Shown here: positions 23,101-30,638 of the stretch, piece by piece
Layout of the letters: the number at the start of each line of letters is the position of its first letter
How positions within the stretch are numbered: position 1 is the first letter of the stretch
From: Acidovorax sp. MR-S7
Lineage (GTDB): Bacteria > Pseudomonadota > Gammaproteobacteria > Burkholderiales > Burkholderiaceae_C
DNA length: 33,465 nt
Assembly: GCF_000400995.2 (NCBI RefSeq)
Contig: NZ_DF238962.1
Location: 1 to 33,465, forward strand
Reading direction: 5' to 3'
Position numbers and translations under genes: made by a program
Notes under the pieces: model-generated
Seen by the model: the letters and a program-made list of their open reading frames with translations, nothing else
The model's database searches: none
What the model was told of the DNA's origin: nothing

Positions 23101-24132
23101 ATGCCTCCCTTGTCCATCAGCCGCCGCCGGTTCGGCCAGTGGTGCGCACTGTCCGCCATGCCCGCCTGGACGCGCGCGCAGTCGCGTGCGGGCGAGCGGG
23201 TGCGCATCGCCGTGGGCGGGCAGAGCGTGCTGTACTACCTGCCGCTCACCGTGGCGCAGGAGCTGGGCTTCTTCCGCGACGAGGGGCTGGATGTGCAGGT
23301 CCAGGACCACCCGGGCGGCGCGCTGGCGCTGAGGGCCGTGCACGAGAGCGAGGCCGACGTGTGCTGCGGCGCCTACGACCACGTCATCCGCCAGCAGCCG
23401 CAGGGCGTCGTGCTGCGCAGCCTGGTGCTGCTGGGGCGCACGCCGCAACTGGCGCTGGCGGCCTCGGTGCGCAACTGGCCGGTACGCAGCGTGGCGGGCT
23501 TCAAGGGCCTGCGCGTGGGCGTGACGGCGCCGGGCTCGTCCACGCAGTTCCTGGCGAGCCTGTGGCTCAACCAGTCGGGCGTGCCGCTGGACCAGGTCAC
23601 CTTCGTGGGCACGGGCACCGCGGCCTCGGCGCTGGCGGCCCTGCGCCAGGGGCGGGTGCATGCGCTGTGCCACGCCGACCCGGTGCTCACCATGCTGGAG
23701 CAGCGCGGCGAGGTGCGGCTGCTGGCCGACACGCGCACGCTGAAAGGCTCGGCGGAAATCTTCGGCGGCTCCATGCCCGGGGCCTGCCTCTATGCGCCGC
23801 AGGCCTTCGTGCAGCGCCAGCCGGCCCAGGTGCAGGCGCTGGCCAATGCGCTGGTGCATGCCCTCAAGTGGCTGCAGACGGCCAGCCCCGCGGACCTGGT
23901 GCGCGTGGTGCCCCAGCCGTTCCTGCTGGGCGACCGCAGCGCCTACCTGGCGGCCTTCCACAAGGTGCGCGAAACCCTGTCACCCGACGGCCTGATGCCC
24001 GACGATGGCCCCGCCACGGCCCTGCGCGCGGTGGCCCGGCTGCAGCCGGAGTTCTCGCCCACGCGGGTGGACCTGCACAAGACGTTCAGCAACGACTGGG
24101 TGCGCAAGGCCAAGCTCAAGTTCCAGATCTGA
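23101..24132 (+). CDS. ABC transporter substrate-binding protein, NMT1/SsuA-like, Tat-type signal
   Basis: A 343-residue periplasmic binding protein of the NMT1/THI5-like/SsuA class (sulfonate, nitrate, taurine or pyrimidine-type ligands). N-terminus SRRRFGQWCALSAMPAWTRAQS has a twin-arginine-like motif, then VRIAVGGQSVLYYLPLTVAQELGFFRDEGLDVQV, the classic start of this fold, KGLRVGVTAPGSSTQFLA and FVGTGTAASALAALRQGRVHA. Start at 23101 (MPPLSISRRRFG) fits the signal; an in-frame ATG at 23056 lies before the inverted repeat. No permease or ATPase gene adjoins it, so it is an orphan. Ligand unknown. Confidence 0.88.
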   Translation: MPPLSISRRRFGQWCALSAMPAWTRAQSRAGERVRIAVGGQSVLYYLPLTVAQELGFFRDEGLDVQVQDHPGGALALRAVHESEADVCCGAYDHVIRQQPQGVVLRSLVLLGRTPQLALAASVRNWPVRSVAGFKGLRVGVTAPGSSTQFLASLWLNQSGVPLDQVTFVGTGTAASALAALRQGRVHALCHADPVLTMLEQRGEVRLLADTRTLKGSAEIFGGSMPGACLYAPQAFVQRQPAQVQALANALVHALKWLQTASPADLVRVVPQPFLLGDRSAYLAAFHKVRETLSPDGLMPDDGPATALRAVARLQPEFSPTRVDLHKTFSNDWVRKAKLKFQI

Positions 24133-24186
24133 AAGGGGTGTGCGGCGGCGCTAAAGTGGGCGGTTTCACGTTCACAGGAACCGCAC

Positions 24187-24339
24187 ATGTCGCTCAACCT
24201 CAGCATCGGACCACTCGTCTCCCTGATCGCCGGGATCCTCATCCTGGTCATGCCCAAGCTGCTCAACCTGATCGTGGCGCTGTACCTGATCGCGATCGGC
24301 ATCCTGGGCCTGGTGGGGGCGCACAACCTGCGCCTGTAA
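24187..24339 (+). CDS. DUF3096 small membrane protein
   Basis: A 50-residue protein of two hydrophobic helices (LVSLIAGILILVMPKLLNLIVALYLIAIGILGLV, split by the Pro-Lys turn), which fits the DUF3096 family of very small membrane proteins. It begins MSLNLSIGPL and ends AHNLRL with TAA at 24337. It is preceded by AGGAA (24176-24180). Function unknown. It is convergent with mltD, only 11 bp apart. Confidence 0.85.
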   Translation: MSLNLSIGPLVSLIAGILILVMPKLLNLIVALYLIAIGILGLVGAHNLRL

Positions 24340-24350
24340 CCAGGTTCCAG

Positions 24351-25874
24351 TCAGCGCTTGCGCTTGGAGGGCGTGCCGCCCTTGGGCGCGGTGGCGGCCT
24401 TGCCGCCACGGGCCTTGGTGGCCACGGCCACCGGCTGGCGCGGGCTGGTGCGCGCGTAGGAGGTCTTGCTCAGGCGCACGGGCAGGTACATCACCACGGC
24501 CTCGCCGGCCTTGAAGGCGCTGGAGGTCTTCACGTCGTTCCAGTCGGCCACGTCGGCGGCGCTGACCTTGTAGCGCCGGGCGATGCTGGCCACCGTGTCG
24601 CGCTTGCCGGCGCGCACGGTGGTGCGGCGCGTGACGATCTCGGGCGTGAAGGCGATCTGGCCGTTGTCAGCGAGGTGGCCGGACACATCCTGCCGCGTGG
24701 TGGTGGCGCGCGGCACCATGAGGGCCGAGCCGGCCTTGATCATCATGCGCGGCGGGATGCCGTTGAGCTGCCGCAGGTCGGCCTCGCTCATGCCGGTGCG
24801 CTTGGCGGCGGCGGACACGCTCATGGTCGAGGGCACGGTCCACACCGTCCAGCTCGCGTACTGGCCTTCGCTGTAGGCCTCCAGGTTGCGGCGGAACACC
24901 TGCGCATTGTCCCAGGGCAGCAGGATGCGGGGCATGCCGGCGGCCAGGATCACGGGGCGGTGCAGCGAGGGGTTGAGCGCGCGGAAATCCTCCTCGCGGA
25001 TGCCGGCCAGGCTGGCGACCAGCGACACGTCGATGTCGCGCGTGATCTCCACGCTCTGGAAGTAGGGGTGGTTCTCGATCAGCGGCAGTTCGGTGCGGAA
25101 ACGCTCCGGGTCGGCCACGATGTTCTTCACGGCCTGCAGCTTGGGCACGTACATGCGCGTCTCGGCGGGCATGGTGAGCTCGGTGTAGCCGGTGCCCAGG
25201 CCCTGCTTCTCGTTGCGGGCGATGGCGCGCGCCACGCTGCCTTCGCCCCAGTTGTAGGCGGCCAGGGCCAGGTGCCAGTCGCCGAACATGCCGTAGAGCT
25301 TCTGCAGGTAGTCCAGCGCCGCGCGGGTGGAGGCCAGCACGTCGCGCCGGTCGTCGCGGAAGGCGTTCTGCTTGAGGTCGAAATAGGTGCCCGTGGCGGG
25401 CATGAACTGCCACATGCCCGCTGCCTTGGCGCTGGAGACGGCCTGGGGGTTGAACGCGCTCTCGATGTAGGGCAGCAGGGCCAGCTCGGTCGGCATGCCG
25501 CGGCGCTCCAGCTCCTCGACGATGTGGAACAGGTACTTGCTGGAGCGCTCGGTCATGCGCTGCATGTAGTCGGGCCGCGTGGCATACCACTGCTCGCGGT
25601 CGCGCACCAGGTCCGTGTCCAGGTCCGGCATGGAAAAGCCCCGGCGGATGCGGTCCCACAGGTCGGCGGGGGCACTGATGCCGGCCACCGCATAGGCCCC
25701 GGCGGCGCCCGGCGTGATGGGCTGCAGCGGCCCGGAGGGGTAGAGCGGCGTGTGGGCGGCGGTGCCGGCCTCCACGGGAGCGCTGCCGCTGGTGGTGTCG
25801 GAAGGGGTGCCGGTGGTGGCGCAGCCGGCCAGCCACAGCAGGCTGGCGAGCCACAGCAGGTTCAGAAATCTCAT
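24351..25874 (-). CDS. mltD: Membrane-bound lytic murein transglycosylase D with LysM
   Basis: A 507-residue peptidoglycan lytic transglycosylase. Lipoprotein signal with lipobox WLAGC (Cys18), an SLT domain with catalytic Glu in LLPYIESAFNP and landmarks SSAKAAGMWQFMPATG and ALAAYNWGEGSV, and one clear C-terminal LysM (TVRAGKRDTVASIARRYKVS). A weaker LysM-like segment (VSAAAKRTGMSEADLRQLNGI) lies before it. The tail is Lys/Arg-rich. The start at 25874 is chosen because its ATG overlaps the gloB stop (ATGA); an in-frame ATG at 25892 adds six residues. Likely anchored in the outer membrane. Confidence 0.93.
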   Translation of the reverse strand: MRFLNLLWLASLLWLAGCATTGTPSDTTSGSAPVEAGTAAHTPLYPSGPLQPITPGAAGAYAVAGISAPADLWDRIRRGFSMPDLDTDLVRDREQWYATRPDYMQRMTERSSKYLFHIVEELERRGMPTELALLPYIESAFNPQAVSSAKAAGMWQFMPATGTYFDLKQNAFRDDRRDVLASTRAALDYLQKLYGMFGDWHLALAAYNWGEGSVARAIARNEKQGLGTGYTELTMPAETRMYVPKLQAVKNIVADPERFRTELPLIENHPYFQSVEITRDIDVSLVASLAGIREEDFRALNPSLHRPVILAAGMPRILLPWDNAQVFRRNLEAYSEGQYASWTVWTVPSTMSVSAAAKRTGMSEADLRQLNGIPPRMMIKAGSALMVPRATTTRQDVSGHLADNGQIAFTPEIVTRRTTVRAGKRDTVASIARRYKVSAADVADWNDVKTSSAFKAGEAVVMYLPVRLSKTSYARTSPRQPVAVATKARGGKAATAPKGGTPSKRKR

Positions 25875-26647
25875 CGAAACTCGTTCTTCCATTGGCGCAG
25901 CGCGGCCAGCACGGCCACGGCGTCATGCGGGTCCACGCCTGCGTCGAACGCCCGGGCCGCCTGGGCGACCGAAGCTTCGCGCGTGCGCAAAAAAGGGTTG
26001 ATGCTGCGCTCCGTGGCCATGCGCGCGGGCAGCGTGGGCTGGCCCGCGCCGCGCAAGGCTTCGCAGGCGGCTGTGTACTGGAGCAGCGCGGCGTTCGCAG
26101 GTTCCACGGCGCGCGCGAATTTCAGGTTGGAAAGCGTGTATTCGTGGGCACAGCATACGCGCGTATCGCCGGGCAGGGCGGCCAGCGCATCCAGCGACGC
26201 GAGCATCTGCGCCGGTGTGCCCTCGAACAGCCGCCCGCAGCCGCCGGAGAACAGCGTGTCGCCGCAGAACAGCACGGGCGCGCCATCGACATCGGCGCAG
26301 TAGTAGGCGATATGCCCCGCCGTGTGGCCGGGCACGTCGAGCACCGTGAAGCGCAGGCCCAGCACATCCACCGCGTCGCCCTGCGCCAGGCGCGTGAGGG
26401 GCTCGGGCATGGCCTCGCGCGCGGGCCCGTAGACCGCCGCGCCGGTGGCCTGCCGCAGCGCCTGCACGCCGCCCACGTGGTCGCCATGGTGGTGCGTGAC
26501 TAGAATCGCCTGCAGCGGCAGTCCCAAGCGGGAGAGCGCCTGCAGTACGGGCGCGGCATCGCCCGGATCCACCACGACCGCGCCTTGCGTGTCGTGCAAC
26601 ATCCAGATGTAGTTGTCGGTGAAGGCAGGCAGCGGCAGCAAGGTCAT
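25871..26647 (-). CDS. gloB: Hydroxyacylglutathione hydrolase (glyoxalase II)
   Basis: A 258-residue metallo-beta-lactamase-fold enzyme that hydrolyses S-lactoylglutathione, the last step of methylglyoxal detoxification. Metal ligands: THHHGDH (residues 51-57), the His of GHTAGH (about 108-113), Asp of FCGDTLFSGGCGRLFEG and the His of CCAHEYTLSNLKFA. C-terminal glutathione-binding region with ERSINPFLR is present. Its ATG overlaps the divergent start codon of the methyltransferase gene (CATG at 26645-26648). A TATAAT (26658-26663, minus strand) lies ten bases before the ATG, so the transcript would have almost no leader. Confidence 0.97.
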   Translation of the reverse strand: MTLLPLPAFTDNYIWMLHDTQGAVVVDPGDAAPVLQALSRLGLPLQAILVTHHHGDHVGGVQALRQATGAAVYGPAREAMPEPLTRLAQGDAVDVLGLRFTVLDVPGHTAGHIAYYCADVDGAPVLFCGDTLFSGGCGRLFEGTPAQMLASLDALAALPGDTRVCCAHEYTLSNLKFARAVEPANAALLQYTAACEALRGAGQPTLPARMATERSINPFLRTREASVAQAARAFDAGVDPHDAVAVLAALRQWKNEFR

Positions 26648-27422
26648 GAGCGGCGAAATTATAGGTTTGCACCATTGGTTCGACTCCCCTCCCGGCCGCT
26701 ATCTGCTGGCCTGGGAGCAGGAGCGCCATGATGAACTGGTGGCCGACATCTTCGGCTACCACGCGCTGCAGCTCGGCATGCCCGGCCTGCAGGGGCTGCG
26801 CGCCAACCGCATGCCGCACCGCTGGCTGGCCCTGGACTCCGCCCAATCGCTGCTGCCGGGAAGCGAAGCCCCCGCGCTGCTCGCCGATGCCGTGGCGCTG
26901 CCGTTCGCCGAGGCCAGCCTGGACCTGGTGGTCATGCCCCATACGCTGGAGCTCAGTGCGGACCCGCACGCGGCGCTGCGCGAGGTGCACCGCGTGCTGG
27001 TGCCCGAGGGGCGCGTGGTGGTCAGCGGCCTGAACCCCTGGAGCCTGTGGGGTCTGCGCCAGCGCCGCGCCCGGCTGTATCAGCGCCTGGGCGCGGGCGG
27101 GCGGCTGTACCTGCCCGAGGTGGGCGAGTTCATCGCGCCGGGGCGGCTGCGCGACTGGCTGCGGCTGCTGGGGTTCGAATTGGAGACGATGAGCTTCGGC
27201 TGCTACCGCCCTGCCGTCGCCAGCGAACGCTGGCTGCAGCGCTATGGCTGGATGGACGCGCCAGGCGCGCGCTGGTGGCCGATACTCGGGGCCGGCTATG
27301 TGGTCGTGGCCGTCAAGCGCGTGCAGGGCATGCGGCTGCTGGAGCCTTCGTGGCGCAAGGCGCCGCAGGCGGCCGGCGCGCAGGTGCAGGTCGCGCGGCG
27401 CGTTCCGCCCGAACCGCAGTGA
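26646..27422 (+). CDS. Class I SAM-dependent methyltransferase, YafS-like
   Basis: A 258-residue methyltransferase in the gloB-yafS-rnhA order known from E. coli. Features: [13 protein letters not shown] near the N-terminus, [62 protein letters not shown], the methyltransferase II-III motif region, and a basic C-terminal tail. Motif I is diverged (no GxGxG), which is usual for this branch. Start 26646 ([11 protein letters not shown]) is preferred; 26613 would lie deep in gloB. Substrate unknown. Confidence 0.88.
   Translation: MSGEIIGLHHWFDSPPGRYLLAWEQERHDELVADIFGYHALQLGMPGLQGLRANRMPHRWLALDSAQSLLPGSEAPALLADAVALPFAEASLDLVVMPHTLELSADPHAALREVHRVLVPEGRVVVSGLNPWSLWGLRQRRARLYQRLGAGGRLYLPEVGEFIAPGRLRDWLRLLGFELETMSFGCYRPAVASERWLQRYGWMDAPGARWWPILGAGYVVVAVKRVQGMRLLEPSWRKAPQAAGAQVQVARRVPPEPQ
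26658..26663 (-). promoter_or_regulatory. -10 element for gloB (near-leaderless)
   Basis: Perfect TATAAT on the minus strand followed ten bases later by the gloB ATG. Expected transcription start falls within a few bases of the start codon. The -35 region is weak (GAGTCG at 17-bp spacing), and the site lies inside the coding region of the divergent methyltransferase gene. Confidence 0.5.
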
Positions 27423-27442
27423 AAAATTCGCAGGAGTGTTTT

Positions 27443-27889
27443 TTGAATCAGGTGGTGATCTATACCGACGGAGCCTGCAAGGGCAATCCAGGTCCCGGTG
27501 GCTGGGGGGTGGTGCTGCGGTCCGGCGCGCTGGAAAAAGAACTGTTCGGCGGTGAATTGGGAACGACCAACAACCGCATGGAGCTGATGGCCGTGATCCA
27601 GGCCCTCGCCGCGCTCAAGCGTCCCTGCGCGGTGCAGCTCTACCTGGACAGCCAGTACGTGCGTCAGGGTATCACCCAGTGGATCCACGGCTGGAAGAAG
27701 AAGGGCTGGCGCACGGCCGGCGGCCAGCCGGTGAAGAACGTGGAGCTGTGGCAGCGCCTGGACGAGCTGGCGCACGGCGCGGGCCACGCCATCGACTGGC
27801 ACTGGGTGCGTGGCCACGCAGGCGATCCGGGCAACGAGCGCGCGGACGCACTGGCCAACAAGGGCGTGGAGCAGGCGCTGGGGCGCTGA
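27443..27889 (+). CDS. rnhA: Ribonuclease HI
   Basis: A 148-residue RNase HI that degrades RNA in RNA-DNA hybrids. All four acidic active-site residues are visible: Asp9 ([15 protein letters not shown]), Glu47 (NNRMELMAV), Asp69 (LYLDSQYV) and Asp135 ([10 protein letters not shown]), plus His125 in VRGHAGDPG. There is no suitable ATG. TTG at 27443 has CAGGAG (27431-27436) six bases upstream and gives the usual [12 protein letters not shown]-terminus; GTG at 27419 is an alternative that overlaps the methyltransferase stop. Normal length for the family. Confidence 0.96.
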   Translation: MNQVVIYTDGACKGNPGPGGWGVVLRSGALEKELFGGELGTTNNRMELMAVIQALAALKRPCAVQLYLDSQYVRQGITQWIHGWKKKGWRTAGGQPVKNVELWQRLDELAHGAGHAIDWHWVRGHAGDPGNERADALANKGVEQALGR

Positions 27890-27903
27890 TCGTCTTGGAA
27901 GCC

Positions 27904-27926
27904 GGCGCTGGGCGGACGCCAGCGCC
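27904..27926. terminator. Stem-loop between convergent rnhA and the 27936-28334 gene
   Basis: GGCGCTGG (27904-27911) pairs perfectly with CCAGCGCC (27919-27926) across a seven-base loop, 14 bases after the rnhA stop. There is no U-tract on either side, so it is a candidate bidirectional or Rho-assisted terminator rather than a classic intrinsic one. Confidence 0.4.
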
Positions 27927-27935
27927 TTGCTGCGG

Positions 27936-28334
27936 TCAATCCGTGTTGCCGGGCTCCACGATCAGCCCAGCCTGCAACGGCCGGATGCGCTCGTCTTCGT
28001 AGTAGCCGCCATATTCCGTGTACCGCAGGAAGGCGCCCGCGCAGCGGGGGCAGCGCCACAGCGTGCAGCGGGTGTACGGGTGCCAGCCCAGGGCGATAGG
28101 CGCATCGGGTGACCAGAGGCTGGTGCCGTGCGGGTGATATTCGTCGAGCTGTTCCCAGTCGGCTGCGCTGCCCAGAGCGCCGATGCATTGCAGGTGCGAA
28201 GTCTGCATCGCGCCGGAAATGGATTCCCAGCCGGGTTGCAGCAGCGCAGCGCAGTCTGCGCAGTGCGGCTGCGCGGCGGCCTCGGCCGCATGCGTGCGCA
28301 GTTCGGCTGCGGTGAGGGGTGCGGAGCCGGTCAC
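27936..28334 (-). CDS. Conserved-looking protein with two Cys-x-x-Cys pairs, function unknown
   Basis: I do not recognise a family. The 132-residue product has a CxxC pair in PHCADCAALL, another in WRCPRCAGAFLRYTEYGGYY, and further Cys residues, suggesting a zinc-ribbon-like site. There is no signal peptide or membrane segment. The GTG start at 28334 overlaps the thioredoxin-like stop (GTGA), indicating coupling. The frame continues upstream into the thioredoxin gene without a sensible ATG, so the GTG is preferred. Function inferred from neighbours only: perhaps a redox or metal-bound partner. Confidence 0.72.
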   Translation of the reverse strand: MTGSAPLTAAELRTHAAEAAAQPHCADCAALLQPGWESISGAMQTSHLQCIGALGSAADWEQLDEYHPHGTSLWSPDAPIALGWHPYTRCTLWRCPRCAGAFLRYTEYGGYYEDERIRPLQAGLIVEPGNTD

Positions 28335-28657
28335 GGGGCGGTGCTCTGCAGCGCGTCCTCGATCTCGCGCGCGGTCTGCGGGCGCACGAGGCGCGCCGTT
28401 TCCTGGCCATCGCGCAGGAACACCAGCGTGGGCCATAGCTTCACGCCGAAGCTGCGGCCCAGGCGCTGGCCGGAGCCGTCTTCCACCTTGACGTGCTGCA
28501 CGTCGGCGCGGTCCCGCAGCGCCTGGGCGATGAGCGGCTGCGCGCGCTGGCAGTAGCCGCACCAGGGGGTGCCGAACTCGACGACGGTGGCGCCCGGCAG
28601 CCGGTCCACGGCGTCGCGTGCGGGGGGCTGGGCGAGGTGTTGGCTGGCGTAGGGCAT
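28331..28657 (-). CDS. Thioredoxin family protein
   Basis: A 108-residue thioredoxin-fold protein with active site WCGYC (not the WCGPC of thioredoxin 1), the preceding strand ATVVEFGTPW, and the cis-proline region LWPTLVFLRDG. There is no signal peptide, so it is cytoplasmic. The middle Tyr in place of Pro suggests a more oxidising or specialised disulfide exchanger. It is translationally coupled to the downstream Cys-containing protein, which could be its partner; that is inference. Confidence 0.88.
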   Translation of the reverse strand: MPYASQHLAQPPARDAVDRLPGATVVEFGTPWCGYCQRAQPLIAQALRDRADVQHVKVEDGSGQRLGRSFGVKLWPTLVFLRDGQETARLVRPQTAREIEDALQSTAP

Positions 28658-28716
28658 GGCGGTTCGCAGGAAGGATCGATGCGTTTCAGGGTAGCCGGGC
28701 GGCGGGGATGGCCGTG

Positions 28717-30039
28717 TCAGAGGGCGCCGTCAAACATCATCACGTCCACCGTGTCGCCCGCGGCCACGGGCCCCTGGCCGTGGTGCAGCACGACGAGGCC
28801 GTTGGCCTGCACCATGGAGCTGAGCACGCCCGAGCCCTGGTTGCCGGTGGTGCGTACCTGCAGCGTGCCGTCGGCCGCCGCCGTGACCACGCCGCGCTGG
28901 TATTCGGTGCGGCCGGGGCGCTTGCGCAGGGGCTCGGCGGCCACGGCGCGCAGCAGTGGCGGGGCGGGGCGCGTACAGCCCATCATGCGCAGCAGGGCGG
29001 GGCGCACGAAGGCGAGGAAGGTGACCATCACGGCCACCGGGTTGCCGGGCAGGCCGAACAGGATGCTTCCGTTTTCATAGCTTCCAGCGCTTGCTGTGTA
29101 AGCGCTGGAAGGCGATTTGGCTTGTATCCTGCCTGCGGCCATGGGGCGGCCCGGGCGCATGGCGACGCGCCAGAAGGCCACGTCGCCGAGTTCCTGCAGG
29201 ACGGCGTGCATGTGGTCGGCATCGCCCGCGCCTGCTCCGCCGCTGGTGATGATGGCGTCGGCCTCGCGGGCGGCGCGCGCAAGCGCGGCCCGCAGCAGCG
29301 CGGGGTCGTCCCGCACCACGCCCAGGTCGATCGCCTGCACGCCCAGGCGTGCGAGCAGGCCGAATAGGGTGTAGCGGTTGCTGTCGTACACGGCGCCCTC
29401 GCGCGGCGGCTCGCCCGGGCTCAGGATTTCGTTGCCGGTGGAGAAAAAGGCCACGCGCAGGCGGCGGTAGACGGTGACGCTCTGCAGGCCCAGGCTGGCC
29501 GCCAGGCCCAGCGCGGCGGGCGTGAGCAACTCGCCCTGCGGCAGTGCGACACGGCCCTGCAGCAGGTCTTCGCCCTTCAGGCGGCGGTTGTCGCCGCGGC
29601 GCAGCAGGCCGGGGGCGATGCGGATGCGGCCGTCGGGCCCGGCGGTGGTTAGCTCCTGCGGCACGACGGTGTCGAGCCCGGCGGGCATGACGGCGCCGGT
29701 CATGATCCGCATGCACTCGCCCGGGGCCACAGCGGCAGCGCCCGCCGCGCCTGCGAAGGCGGTGGCGCCCACGGGGCGCAGCACCAGGGGCTGGCCGTCC
29801 TGGAGCTGCGCGCCATCGAAGGCGTAGCCGTCCATGGCGGAGTTGTCGTGCGGCGGCACGGACACGGGCGAGACCACGTCCTGCGCCAGCACGCGGCCCA
29901 GGGCGTCGAAGAGGGCCACCTCTTCGGCCTGGGCGACGGGCTGCGCCAACTGGCGCAGGAAGGCGGTCACGTCGTCGGCGCGCAGGGCCTGCGGGTCGTA
30001 GCCCGGCAGGCTGGCGGCGATCTGGGCGATGGTGGTCAT
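28717..30039 (-). CDS. moeA: Molybdopterin molybdenumtransferase MoeA
   Basis: A 440-residue enzyme that inserts molybdate into adenylylated molybdopterin. Landmarks: DNSAMDGYAF, MRIMTGAVMPAGLDTVVPQE, LRVAFFSTGNEILSPGEP, VYDSNRYTL, VAMRPGRPMAAG and FGLPGNPVAVMVTF, with a C-terminal domain IV. Odd: the loop usually reading SGGVSVGE reads SGGAGAGD here. About 20 residues (starting IQAKSPSSAYTASAG) are inserted between MAAGR and ILFGLPGN and are encoded by repeat copy E. ATG 30039 overlaps the mobA stop (ATGA). Confidence 0.94.
   Translation of the reverse strand: MTTIAQIAASLPGYDPQALRADDVTAFLRQLAQPVAQAEEVALFDALGRVLAQDVVSPVSVPPHDNSAMDGYAFDGAQLQDGQPLVLRPVGATAFAGAAGAAAVAPGECMRIMTGAVMPAGLDTVVPQELTTAGPDGRIRIAPGLLRRGDNRRLKGEDLLQGRVALPQGELLTPAALGLAASLGLQSVTVYRRLRVAFFSTGNEILSPGEPPREGAVYDSNRYTLFGLLARLGVQAIDLGVVRDDPALLRAALARAAREADAIITSGGAGAGDADHMHAVLQELGDVAFWRVAMRPGRPMAAGRIQAKSPSSAYTASAGSYENGSILFGLPGNPVAVMVTFLAFVRPALLRMMGCTRPAPPLLRAVAAEPLRKRPGRTEYQRGVVTAAADGTLQVRTTGNQGSGVLSSMVQANGLVVLHHGQGPVAAGDTVDVMMFDGAL
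29071..29128 (-). repeat. Dispersed ~60-bp repeat, copy E (inside moeA)
   Basis: Contains a perfect 12-bp inverted repeat, CTTCCAGCGCTT (29081-29092) and AAGCGCTGGAAG (29100-29111), with loop GCTGTGT. It is flanked by GTTTTCATAG and GCGATTTGGCTTGTATCC, the family ends. Read in frame in the moeA strand. AT-rich relative to moeA. Confidence 0.8.
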
Positions 30040-30638
30040 GGGTGCTCCAAGGCGTGCAGTTCTGCCAGGGTGTTGGCGTTGTCGAAGGCACGCGGGTCGT
30101 CGCCCGGCTGGTCGAAGGCGGCAAGGGTGCCGCCATGCCGCGCGGCCCACTGGCGCACCTTGCGGCCGCCCCCGGCGACGAACTGCCGCAGGTCGGGCAG
30201 CAGCGCCGCGCGCAGCAGGCAGAACACGGGCTGCGGGAGCCCGCCGGCGTCGGCCGCCAGCACGGCGCCGGCGCCGGTGCGCGCGGCGGCCTGGGCCAGG
30301 CGCGCGGCCAGGTCGGGGGGGAACAGCGGCGTGTCGCAGGGCACGGTGAGCAGCCAGGGCGTGCCGCAGCGCTCCAGCCCGGCGACGAAGCCTGCCAGCG
30401 GGCCGGGGTGGCCGGCCAGCGTGTCGGGCCAGACGGGGGTGCCGAAGGCGGCGTATTCGGCCAGGTGGCGGTTGGCGTTCAGCGCCACGGCGCCCACCTG
30501 GGGTTGCAGCCGGCGCAGCGCATGCAGCGCCAGCAGGGTGCCGCGAAAGGGCTGCAGGCCCTTGTCCACGCCGCCCATGCGGGTGCCTCGGCCTCCGGCG
30601 AGCACCAGGCCCGTGATGTCATGGGCGGGAATGGTCAT
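30036..30638 (-). CDS. mobA: Molybdenum cofactor guanylyltransferase MobA
   Basis: A 200-residue nucleotidyltransferase that adds GMP to the molybdenum cofactor, making the bis-MGD form used by nitrate reductases and related enzymes. The N-terminal GTP-binding motif [24 protein letters not shown] is intact, as are [20 protein letters not shown] and [13 protein letters not shown]. Start 30638 overlaps the moaA stop (ATGA), so moaA-mobA-moeA are translationally linked. Its presence points to DMSO-reductase-family molybdoenzymes in the host. Confidence 0.96.
   Translation of the reverse strand: MTIPAHDITGLVLAGGRGTRMGGVDKGLQPFRGTLLALHALRRLQPQVGAVALNANRHLAEYAAFGTPVWPDTLAGHPGPLAGFVAGLERCGTPWLLTVPCDTPLFPPDLAARLAQAAARTGAGAVLAADAGGLPQPVFCLLRAALLPDLRQFVAGGGRKVRQWAARHGGTLAAFDQPGDDPRAFDNANTLAELHALEHP

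Noticed and set aside
23139-26303. A 1054-codon plus-strand frame through the binding protein, mltD and gloB
   Set aside because: Crosses several well-supported genes on both strands; codon composition is that of a shadow frame.
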